Shown one piece after another: positions 54,599 through 64,000 of a stretch of 64,000 nt of DNA (the stretch's first letter is position 1; each line of letters opens with the position of its first letter). The notes below the pieces were generated by a model. It did not search any database. It saw only the letters and a program-made list of their open reading frames with translations, and had not been told where the DNA came from. The position numbers and the translations under genes are program-made. This DNA is from Chitinophagaceae bacterium (lineage in GTDB: Bacteria > Bacteroidota > Bacteroidia > Chitinophagales > Chitinophagaceae), in the NCBI GenBank assembly GCA_016721085.1, contig JADKJI010000022.1, positions 10,963 to 74,962 of the forward strand, written 5' to 3'.

Positions 54599-57500
54599 AT
54601 GCTAAATTCGATAATTCGCTTTTCCGTAAGGAATAAGCTGGTTATTGGTTTAATGGTACTGGCATTGGTTGGACTCGGGATATATGAATTCACCCGTTTA
54701 CCAATAGATGCTGTACCCGATATTACCAATAACCAGGTGCAAATAATAACTGTTTCTCCTTCTCAGGCTGCTCCTGAAGTAGAACGACTCATAACCTTTC
54801 CCATTGAACAATCCGTTGCCAGTATTCCAGGGATTACAGAAATGCGTTCTTTTTCCCGTTTTGGATTGTCGCTTGTAACCATTGTTTTTGATGATGCAAC
54901 TGATGTCTATTGGGCCCGTCAGCAGGTAAACGAAAAATTGGCACAGGTAAAAGACCAGATACCCGTTGATGCTGGTCGACCTGAACTGGCACCAGTTACA
55001 ACAGGTCTTGGCGAGATTTTCCAATATGCCGTTCGACCAAAGAAAGGGTATGAAGGAAAATTCAGTCCTACTGAATTAAGAACCATTCAGGATTGGATTG
55101 TGCGTCGCCAATTATTAGGTACTCCTGGTGTGGCAGATGTAAGCAGTTTTGGTGGCTTCCTCAAACAATATGAGGTCGCCGTGATTCCTAATAAGCTGAA
55201 AAGCATGGGTGTTACTGTGAAAGAACTTTTCAGTGCTTTACAACAGAATAATCAGAATACAGGGGGTACCTATATTGAAAAGGCCCCAATATCTTATATA
55301 TAAGAAGTGAAGGACTTGCAAAGACCATAGAAGATATAGGCAAGATATTCGTCACCCATACTAAATCGGGCATTCCCGTGTATGTAAAAGATCTTGCAGA
55401 TGTTCGAATAGGTCATGCTGTTAGGTATGGCGCCATGTGTTTTAATGATGAAGGGGAAGTGGCGGGTGCGGTTGTGATGATGTTGAAAGGAGCCAATTCA
55501 TCTCAGGTAATTTCGTTAGTAAAAGAGAAAATTGCCCAGATTGAAAAAACATTGCCGGAAGGGGTAGTGATAGAACCTTTTCTTGACAGGACAAAGATGG
55601 TAGGCCATGCAATTGGTACAGTGAAGCAGAATCTGTTGGAAGGAGCCTTGATAGTTGTTTTCATACTTGTACTTTTTCTAGGAAACATCAGGGCGGGTTT
55701 GATTGTAGCATCAGTTATTCCATTAGCGATGCTATTCGCCATCATAATGATGAACCTTTTTCATGTATCAGGTAATCTTATGAGTTTGGGGGCACTCGAC
55801 TTTGGATTAATTGTGGATGGAGCTGTGATAATTGTAGAAGCGGTGATGCATCGCTTATATCATAGCAGGCATTTCGCTACCGTTAACAGTATTACCCAGG
55901 AACAGATGAACACTGAGGTGGAGCATTCGGCAGGAAGAATGATGAATTCTGCCGTATTCGGACAAATCATTATCCTCATTGTTTATTTGCCAATATTAAG
56001 TCTGGTAGGAATTGAAGGAAAGATGTTCAAACCAATGGCACAGACGGTTTCCTTTGCATTAATTGGGGCTTTCCTTTTATCTCTAACTTATGTACCGATG
56101 GTGACTTCACTATTGTTAAATAAGAACCTCAAGCATTCCGAGACATGGGCAGATAAGATGATGCGTTTCCTGGAGAATATGTATCAGCCGGTATTGAATC
56201 TGGCATTGAAGTTTCCTAAAATATTGATCGGGGCTACACTTGCCATGTTTTTAGTAGCGGTTTTCGTTATGTCAACATTAGGTGGCGAGTTTTTGCCAAA
56301 GCTTGAAGAAGGAGACTTTGCAGTAGATACAAGAGTGCTTACAGGTAGTTCGTTGACAACAACAATTGAATCGACTCAAAAGACCGCGCAAATCTTATTG
56401 AAAAGATTCCCTGAGGTGTTGAAAGTTGTAACAAAAATAGGATCGGGAGAAATTCCAACCGATCCAATGCCTGTGGATGCAGCGGATATGATGGTTATAT
56501 TAAAAGACAAAAAAGACTGGACTTCAGCAAAATCATTTGATGAACTCGCTAACAAGATGAGTAAGGCATTGGAAGAAGTGCCGGGTGTAAGTGCGGGTTT
56601 CCAATATCCTGTTCAGATGCGCTTTAATGAACTGATGACAGGAGCCCGTCAGGATGTTGTGTGTAAGATTTTTGGGGAAGATCTTGATTCGCTTTCTGCT
56701 TACGCCCATCAGTTATCAAACATAGCTGGTACTGTTAATGGAGCCACAGATATGTATGTTGAAACGGTTACCGGATTACCTCAGATTGTAATCAATTACG
56801 ATCGAAATGCAATGGCCCGTTACAAATTATCAGTTGCTGATGTTAACCAATTAGTACAAACAGCCTTTGCTGGAACCAGTGCCGGATTGATCTATGAAAA
56901 TGAACGCCGGTTTGATCTTGTAGTAAGATTGAACGATTCAGAAAGAAAAGATATAACGGATGTTCAACAATTATTGATTCCAACGCCAGATGGATTGCAA
57001 GTGCCATTATATCAGGTAGCATCTGTTCAGATAAAAGATGGTCCGAATCAAATTCAACGAGAGGATGCAAAAAGAAGAATTGTTGTTGGGTTCAATGTTC
57101 GGGGACGCGACGTTCAGTCTATTGTTGATGAATTGAATGATAAAGTGGCAAAGCAATTGAAATTCAGTCCTGGCTACTATGTAACCTATGGCGGACAGTT
57201 CAAGAATCTGGTGGAAGCAAAAGCACGATTGACAATAGCTGTACCTGTTGCCTTATTGCTCATTTTTATTATGCTATATTTTGCATTTGGAAAACTTAAA
57301 TACGGGGTATTGATTTTTTCCGCGATTCCATTATCGGCTATTGGAGGCATTTTGGCACTTTGGTCCAGACAAATGCCTTTTAGTATTTCGGCAGGAGTTG
57401 GTTTTATTGCTTTGTTTGGTGTTGCGGTATTAAACGGCATAGTTCTTATTGCTGAATTCAACCGATTGAAAGAACAAGGATTACATGACCTGAAACACAT

Positions 57501-58979
57501 AGTTATGGAAGGAACTAAAGTAAGGCTGCGTCCTGTATTGATGACCGCAGCAGTGGCGTCCCTCGGATTTTTACCAATGGCTCTTAGTAACGGTGCAGGT
57601 GCAGAAGTGCAACGCCCATTGGCTACTGTAGTAATCGGTGGTCTGGTTACAGCTACCTTACTCACCCTTTTATTATTGCCTGTATTGTATATGTGGTTTG
57701 AGAAGGAGAAAAAGAAAAAGAAAAAAAATAAGGGTATTCCTCCTGCTGCCACTTTAATTCTAGCTATTGCATTTGTTCCTGCTTTTTCTTTTGCGCAACA
57801 CAATGAAAGTAAAAAAGCACCTCTGGAGCAACTCTTACAGCAAGCGGTTTCTCAAAATAAACAATTGGGTGTTTCAAGAACAGAATCGCAATACTGGAAG
57901 CAATTGGAAGGAAATGTGTTTGAAGCACAGCGAACACAAATTGGTGCTGAATATGGGAATATCAATAGCGCAAAAAATGATAACCGGTTTTTTATAAATC
58001 AATCTTTCAGCCTCCTGTTGTTTACCAACGCCAGAAAGCCTATTATACTGCGAAATATACTGCAGGTGAATTAGGTGTTCGATGGAAAGAGCAGGAATTG
58101 CAGAAGGAAGTGAAACTTCTTTTCTATGAAATGACTGATTTGCTTGAAAGACAGAAATTGCTTCAACAGTTGGATTCTGTTTTCAAACGTTCCATGGAAG
58201 CAGCTACTCTTAAGTTGAAGACCGGCGAAAGCAATTTGCTGGAAAAGACAAATGCTGAAACGCAATGGCAGCAACTGCAATGGCAACAAAAGCAGGTGCA
58301 GTCAGATTTATTGATTGCCCAGCAAAAGATGCAATGGCTGCTGAATAGCAAAGAATGGGTATTGCCTGATTATATGAATCTGAAAAAGGTTTTACCAGTA
58401 CTGCCAGATACTTCTATGCTGGTTTCTCATCCTCTATTGCAATACCAGCAACAACAGGTTCAATTGGCTATGGCACAAACCGCCATGGAAAAATCCAGGC
58501 TCTCACCAGAGCTTACAGCTGGATACAGTAACCTGTCAATTATTGGATGGCAATCTCCTGATGGCATTACTCAGAAGTATTATAGCGGAAGTAATCGCTT
58601 TAGTATTTTCAATTTAAGTGTTGGTTTGCCCATTTTCGTTAAGGCTGCACGTACAAGAGTAAAGGCAGGAGTGCTGCAGGAGTCGATGGCAAAACAACAG
58701 GCTGATGCCACTGGACAATATCTTTCCTCACAGCTTATACAAGCCCAAGAGCAATTAAAGAAACAACTGGAACATATTGCTTATTATGAACAGTATGGAC
58801 TTAACCAGTCAGCTTTACTATTCAAGAATGCTGGTATCGGCTTACAAAAAGGGGAGATCAGTTATCTCGAATGGGCCATGTTAGTCAATAATGCCATTCA
58901 ATTACGGACAGGGTATCTGGATGCTGTTAAGTTATATAACCAGCATGTTATTGAAATAGAATTCTTAACCGGAAAATAA
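54599..58979 (+). pseudogene. czcA: CzcA/CusA heavy-metal RND pump fused to a TolC-like outer-membrane domain, two frameshifts
   Basis: The RND part starts at 54599 (VRNKLVIGLMVLALVGLGIYEF) and runs into the frame 55378-58074, with the proton-relay and substrate motif DFGLIVDGAVIIVEA that is typical of divalent-metal (HME1-like) pumps. After the final helix a Lys-rich linker leads to a second signal-like segment and a TolC domain (APLEQLLQQAVSQNKQLG), which continues in the frame 58098-58979. The breaks are near 55297 and 58013, each one base. Restored, the protein is about 1,460 residues. Fusion of RND and TolC parts is known in this phylum. Confidence 0.9.
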
Positions 58980-58984
58980 GTTAC

Positions 58985-60110
58985 ATGAAAGCGAAGTATT
59001 TATATATAATGGTAATAGCCTTTTTATACTCCTGTTCTTCAAGTACGCCACAGGAGAAGGAAGATGCTCAGGTGACAGAATCAACTGAAGTATCTTTTAC
59101 AGAAGCGCAATTGAAGACGGCTGGTATTGTAATTGGTAAGCCAACCAGACAGGTGTTACAAAGTGAGTTAATAGTGAATGGAGTGGTGGATGTACCTCCT
59201 CAGAATATGGTTTCAGTGAGTTTCCCATGGGAGGTTTCCTTAAATCTACCCAGTTGATGCCAGGAATGCCTGTTAACAAAGGTCAGGTGATTGCAGTGAT
59301 GGAAGACCCGGCTTTAATTCAATTACAACAAGATTATCTGGTGGCAGTTTCCAGATTGCAGTATCTGCAGTTGGAATATGACCGCCAAAAGAATTGAATG
59401 AAAGCAAAGTGAATTCTGATAAGGTATTTCAACAAATACAATCCGAATTCACCAGCCAAAGGGTTATGGTAAAGGGATTGAGTGAAAAATTAAAACTCAT
59501 TGGCATTAACCCTGATAAGCTATCGGAAGCTACTGTTTCAAGGAGTGTACCTGTTTATTCTCCAATTCATGGATATGTTACAAAAGTGAATGTCAACATC
59601 GGAAAATTTGTAAACCCATCCGATGTATTGTTTGAATTGATTAATCCGGATGACATACATGCGGCATTGACTGTTTTTGAAAAGGATATTTCACAGGTGA
59701 AAATAGGACAGAAAGTAAAAGTGTCTTTTGCAGATGATGCTACCAAGGAATATGATTGTGAAGTTATATTGGTTACAAGGAATATTGACGAAAGCAGAAG
59801 TGGTACTCTTCATTGTCATTTTCTATCTTCCCCTAAGCAATTGTTACCTGGAATGTTCCTTAATGCACGTATCATGGTTGGCAAAACAGATGCCATCACT
59901 GTTCCAGAAGACGCAGTGGTTCGCTCTGGTAATAAGCAATATGTTGTGGAATCAATTACTGCCACTAAATTCCAATTACTTGAAGTAACAACTGGCGTAA
60001 AGGAAAATGGATTTATTGCAATTGAGTCACAAGGAATAGAAGGAAAGAACCTCGTAATAAAAAGTGCTTATTCTGTTCTAAGCAAATTGAAGAACAATTC
60101 TGATGAATAA
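58985..60110 (+). pseudogene. RND efflux periplasmic adaptor lipoprotein (CusB/CzcB-like), two frameshifts
   Basis: The first frame (58985-59257) has a lipobox (VIAFLYSCSSS) and TEAQLKTAGIVIGKPTRQ; the biotinyl-lipoyl-like part is in a second frame (to about 59390), and the rest (59394-60110) has SPIHGYVTKVNVNIGKFVNPSDVLFEL and VPEDAVVRSGNKQYV. The breaks are near 59232 and 59394. It links the pump to the outer-membrane channel and may hand metal to the pump. It follows the pump gene by 5 bp. Confidence 0.88.
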
Positions 60111-60139
60111 GAAAACAGAACAATAACTGTTTTTCTCAT

Positions 60140-60173
60140 AAAAGATCCGGAAACAGATGTCTCCGGATCTTTT
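60140..60173. terminator. Bidirectional terminator at the end of the metal island
   Basis: AAAAGATCCGG and CCGGATCTTTT form an 11-bp stem with a 12-nt loop and T runs on both strands. It lies between the convergent adaptor and cupin genes. Confidence 0.85.
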
Positions 60174-60486
60174 ATTTGTAATCTTCCCTGACAGGACTAA
60201 ATACATCGAACACTTTGCAATCAGTTGCTGCTATTGCAGAGTGGAGGGTGTTAGAAGGTATTACATGGAACATTCCAGCTGTTAATGAATAGGGTTGCCC
60301 TCCAATCATCATATCAAGTTGTCCTTCCAGAATATAAGTTATCTGTTCATGAATATGGCTGTGTTCGGGTAATACACTGTCTTTGTCTATCAGTACAAGT
60401 CCCATACTGGCTTTGTCTCCATGTGCATAGTGCCCAATTATACCTGGCACCAAGTGTTTTGCTTTGATATCGGTTAGTAATGACAT
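60172..60486 (-). CDS. Small cupin domain protein
   Basis: The 104-residue single-domain cupin has the metal motif HSHIHEQITYILEGQLDMMIGG and the second motif PSNTLHSAIAATDCKVFDVF. Such proteins bind a metal and can be small-molecule enzymes or sensors; the function is not determined. It is in a minus-strand group with the aldolase and alcohol dehydrogenase genes. Confidence 0.85.
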   Translation of the reverse strand: MSLLTDIKAKHLVPGIIGHYAHGDKASMGLVLIDKDSVLPEHSHIHEQITYILEGQLDMMIGGQPYSLTAGMFHVIPSNTLHSAIAATDCKVFDVFSPVREDYK

Positions 60487-60587
60487 GATGAAATATTATT
60501 GGTTGATGTATTTAATAAAAAAACCCTGGCGGCCGAAGCGGACAGGGCGATGATTTTTATATAGGAACTGAAAATGAGTTGTATGAC

Positions 60588-61660
60588 TCAGGCAATCGTT
60601 ACTTCTGGAAGCAAATATACATCTTGTATTGCATTTAATAGTGAAATTCCTTCGGCCATTGGTCTTTGAAAAGCTTTTCTGCCACTTATTAATCCCATTC
60701 CTCCAGCTTTTTTGTTTATAACAGCTGTTCTTACAGCTTCTGCAAGATCTCCTTCTCCACTTGAAGCCCCACCAAATTGATTAGGCCAGCTCTTCCCATA
60801 TAACAGTTGGCTACTTGATAGCGGCATAAGTCAATTGGATGGTTGGAACTTAATTCTGTATAAATTCTTTCATCATTTTTTCCATAAGGCGACTCTTTCG
60901 TGTTCAATGCTTTAAAGCCCCCGTTATTTTCAGGTAGTTTCTGTTTAATGATGTCGGCCTCTATAGTAACACCAAGGTGGTTGGCTTGTCCTGTTAAATC
61001 AGCAGATACATGATAATCGATATTGTCCTTTTTAAAAGCTGGGTTTCTTAGATAGCACCAAAGTATTGTTGCCATTCCCATTTCATGAGCCATTTCAAAT
61101 GCCTTGCTTACCTCCTGTATTTGTCTTGTCGATTCTTCACTTCCAAAATAAATGGTTGCACCAACCGCAGCGGCTCCAAGGTTCCAGCTTGCTTTTATGG
61201 AAGCGAACATGATCTGGTCGAACTTATTAGGATAGGTAAGGAATTCATTATGGTTGATCTTTACAATGAGAGGGATCTTGTGGGCATATTTCCTTGATAA
61301 GAAGCCCAAGCTTCCATAAGTAGTTGCTACAGCATTACATCCACCTTCAATGGCCAATTGGATGATATTCTCAGGATCAAAATACATTGGGTTCTTTGCA
61401 AAGGAGGCTCCAGCACTATGTTCAATCCCCTGATCAACTGGAAGAATCGATAGATATCCTGTATTTGCTAATCGCCCATGACCATAAAGAGCTTGCAAAT
61501 TTCGGAGTACTTGAGTATTCCTATCACTTTGTTGCCATATTCTGTCAATGAAATCAGGACCAGGTAAATGAAGCTGCTCCTTTTTGATGGTTGTGGTCTG
61601 ATGATTCAATAAGTATTCTGCCTTGTCACCTAATAGGTTTTGAATATCTGAATATGTCAT
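60588..61660 (-). pseudogene. fbaB: Class I fructose-bisphosphate aldolase (DhnA/FbaB family), one-base frameshift
   Basis: The main frame (60731-61660) has LPVDQGIEHSAGASF, the Schiff-base Lys in IPLIVKINHNEFLTYP and GAAAVGATIYFGS. The end (FGGASSGEGDLAEAVRTAV, GLISGRKAFQRPM) is in the frame 60588-60827. The break is near 60778. Restored it is about 350 residues, the usual size of the FbaB type. It cleaves fructose 1,6-bisphosphate or runs the reverse reaction. Confidence 0.9.
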
Positions 61661-61723
61661 ATGAAAAGGTTTTATTCAAGGTAAATCAATATAGCATCTG
61701 TTCTCAAACATTAACGGACCGAA

Positions 61724-62759
61724 TTACAAGCATATCATAGTTACGCCGGTATTCTTGAATGTATCCAGGGTCATAAGCTCATTTATGCCTTCTTCCAATG
61801 AAACCCTTTTCTGTATTAGTTGTTCAGGATGAAGAGTACCATTTTCTATTAACTCAAAAAATTGCCGGATATTGATGAGCGGCCATTCCATGGCTTCCAA
61901 TAATTTCCAACTCGTTTGCTATTACTGCTGACATTGGTATTGGTGGGTTGGCCTCACTTCCCGCCAAGAGACCCAGTTGAATATGCCTTCCTTGTTTTTC
62001 AAGACTCAATATTGAGTTGGAACATGTTTCCCTGCTGCCTAATGCATCTATGGATACAGTCACGCCAGTTTTTGCTATCTGCCTTACAGCAGCAGGAACA
62101 TTGCTGATTTTTTTTGAATTGATGGTAGCAACAGCTCCAAATGATTTTGAAAGTGCCAGCTTTTCTTCATCTATATCGATTGCAATAACATTGGCACCAA
62201 CAGCTATTCCAATCATTATAGCTGATAAGCCTACGCCACCACATCCATGCACTGCCATCCATTCTCCTTTTTTTATTTTTCCTTGTGCCGTTACACCTCT
62301 GAAAGCAGTAATAAAACGACAACCAAGTACTGCAGCAGTGGTGAATTCCATTGAATCTGGCAATTTCACCAAGTTGTGGTCGGCATATGCAATCCTTACA
62401 TATTCTGCAAATGAGCCCCATGCCGTAAAACCAGGTTGAAAATAATTATCACAGATCTGTTCCTGTCCTTCATGCATGTATAAATGGCCATCACTCCACA
62501 AAATGGAACAGTAACCCTGTCTCCGATTTTGAATTTTTTTGATATTTGACCCAATTGCTTCGATAGTACCGGCAAACTCATGTCCTGGCACATGCGGTAA
62601 ATGGATGTCCCCATCATGTCCTTGCCAACCATGCCAATCACTTCTGCATAAACCTGTAGCTGCAACTTTAATCACTACATCGTCGGGTCCGGGAACAGGA
62701 TCAGGCAGGTTTTCGATACTGATAGGGGACTTGAATTTTTCGTAGTAAGCCGCTTTCAT
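61724..62759 (-). pseudogene. Zinc-dependent alcohol dehydrogenase, frameshifted
   Basis: The main frame (61854-62759) has catalytic zinc ligands in ATGLCRSDWHGWQGH and PHVPGHEFAG, and the NAD motif VHGCGGVGLSAIMIG. The last part (FELIENGTLHPEQLIQKRVSLEEGI) is in another frame ending at 61724; the break is a homopolymer of six A (+ strand) near 61859. A pair of compensating shifts near 62500 and 62545 scrambles the structural-zinc loop, where RVTVPFC is in a different frame. The substrate is unknown. Confidence 0.85.
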
Positions 62760-62861
62760 GAAAGGAGGTGTTTTTTCAAATATAACTTACTATGGCTTAT
62801 TTTGTATGTATCTGAGACCTATGTGATTGACTTCGATCTATTTTCCTCAAAAATGCTGTCA

Positions 62862-62869
62862 TACATTTG
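62862..62869 (+). promoter_or_regulatory. -7 box before the last TonB receptor
   Basis: TACATTTG matches TAnnTTTG, 63 bases before the putative ATG at 62932. No -33 element was found at the expected spacing. Confidence 0.4.
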
Positions 62870-62931
62870 CGAAAGCTTTGTTTTAGAGAACAAAATGCTT
62901 ACCCCATTGTTATCAGGCTAAACATCTACGT

Positions 62932-64000
62932 ATGTCCTTTACGTTTGCGGTTCTTATTTTGATTGTACTGCAGTTTTCAGTAGCACCAAGTACTATATTC
63001 GCCTGGTTAACCATTCCTTTCGGGTACAGTGGTTGACAAGAACTCTCAAAAACCATTATCAGGCATTTCAGTGAAATTGCTCCCGTCTGAACGAGGGATG
63101 GTTACCGATGCTGCTGCTGGCTACTTCCATTTAAGGATATAAACCTGGGCAACCTATAGTTTGGTTATTACCGGAATCAACTACCAGAATGTTCTTCTTT
63201 CCAATATCGTAGTTACAACAGGTAATGAAAACACTTTTACAATTGAAATGGAGCCTGCCATTAAGGTTTGGATTCTGTTGTTGTAAGTGCCAGAAAGAAT
63301 AATACAAAATATATTTAGAAACTCCACTAAGCGTACAGCGACTTACAGTAGAAGAAATCAAAAGAAACCCAGGTGGTAATTTCGATATCAGTAAAGTGCT
63401 TCAATCATTACCCGGAGTTGGCGGTAGGTGGTGCGCGGTTTTCAACGATATTTGTTATTCGTGGTGGTGCACCATGAAAATGTATATGACCGGGATGGAA
63501 TTGAAATCCCCGTAATAAATCACTTCGGTACGCAGGGTAGTGGTGGCGGTCCACAGGGTATACTAAACGTTAACCTAATTGAAGATGTTAAACTCAGCAG
63601 TAGTGCTTTTGATGCGAGATATTATAATGCCTTGAGCAGTGTACTTCAATTCCGTCAGAAAAATGCAAATACAACCCATACTCAAGGTAATGTGCTCTTA
63701 AGCGCCACTGATCTGGCATTAACACTTGATGGGCCACTTTCTTCCAAAACAACCTATCTGGCTTCTGTAAGACGTAGTTATCTGCAATTCCTCTTTCAGG
63801 CAATCGATTTGCCTATACGTCCGAATTATTGGGACTTTCAATTTAAAGTTCAGACTAAGATAAATAAGAAGACCTCACATCTAGTTTATTAGGTTCTGTG
63901 CTACTGATGAATTCAAGTTTGCGGCACCCAAAACTGCCTCTCCTGAAAAATTATATGTTATAAATAGTAATCCGAATATCAACCAGTGGAATTATACAGT
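62932..64000 (+). pseudogene. TonB-dependent receptor, many frameshifts, cut by the window end
   Basis: A signal-like start (MSFTFAVLILIVLQFSVA) at 62932 is followed in changing frames by a carboxypeptidase-like domain (ISVKLLPSERGMVTDAAG, INLGNYSLVITGINYQNV), then VVSARKNNTKYIETPLSVQRLTVEEIKRNPGG and the plug (SKVLQSLPGVGG). The only long open piece (63428-63892) has NVYDRDGIEIPVINHFGTQGSGGGPQGILNVNLIEDVKLSSSAFDARY. At least five breaks occur in 1 kb. The gene continues beyond the window. Confidence 0.8.

Noticed and set aside
57186..57803. 205-codon minus-strand frame inside the pump gene
   Set aside because: It is antisense to conserved membrane helices of the RND pump; a shadow frame due to codon bias.
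60520..60560. Possible hairpin CCCTGGCGGCC with CAGGGCG between cupin and aldolase
   Set aside because: Several mismatches break the stem and the T run is displaced, so a terminator cannot be claimed.
62396..62665. 89-codon minus-strand open frame
   Set aside because: Part of it (KFKIGDRVTVPFCG) is the displaced frame of the alcohol dehydrogenase between two compensating indels, so it is not a separate gene.

Overview
The window looks like a chromosomal stretch of a Bacteroidota bacterium, most likely in or near the Chitinophagaceae. The signs are type IX secretion sorting domains (types A and B), several TonB-dependent receptors, a CzcA-TolC fusion efflux pump, DUF3667, HYC_CC_PP and DUF6526-like proteins, TAnnTTTG -7 promoter boxes, and a one-piece tmRNA whose tag reads GNTQYAMAA. 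No transposase, integrase, CRISPR array or tRNA was seen.

Layout. 0-10.5 kb: an MCE-domain lipid-transport protein, a secreted unknown, a DUF3667 protein, mazG overlapping a very large NtrY-like histidine kinase, a convergent PolX polymerase, a 31-residue Lys/Ala protein, and rpmA-rplU. 10.7-15.5 kb: GH3-family protein, dxr, rseP and tmRNA with its terminator. 15.5-31 kb: mostly housekeeping and envelope genes, including an S9 peptidase, an E2 acyltransferase, CinA, PBP4 and small membrane proteins. 31-37.6 kb: a giant TPR protein followed by a predicted beta-barrel, an HU-like membrane protein and a methyltransferase. 37.6-47.8 kb: glutaminyl cyclotransferase, an M43 metalloprotease and a gliding-type (CHU_C) protein exported by the type IX system, a damaged lpd, purine nucleoside phosphorylase and a putative porin.

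47.9-60.1 kb is a metal-homeostasis island, all on the + strand. It holds a HYC_CC_PP protein, two secreted heavy-metal-associated proteins (one with a metallothionein-like Cys tail), a TonB receptor, a second TonB receptor behind an unusual 11-bp-phased palindromic operator, a small conserved unknown, a CzcA-TolC fusion pump and its membrane-fusion lipoprotein. Uptake across the outer membrane, periplasmic buffering and efflux are thus encoded side by side. 60.1-64 kb: cupin, class I aldolase, zinc alcohol dehydrogenase and the start of another TonB receptor cut by the window edge.

Two window-wide patterns stand out. First, many intergenic gaps 3' of genes carry large imperfect inverted repeats built from short 7-9 nt degenerate units, in about five families with related architecture. 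Some start exactly at, or even supply, the stop codon of the adjacent gene. Second, many genes are broken by single-base indels, often in homopolymers, and the density rises strongly after about 47 kb. This is best explained by sequence or assembly error, so most genes marked as broken here may be intact in the organism.
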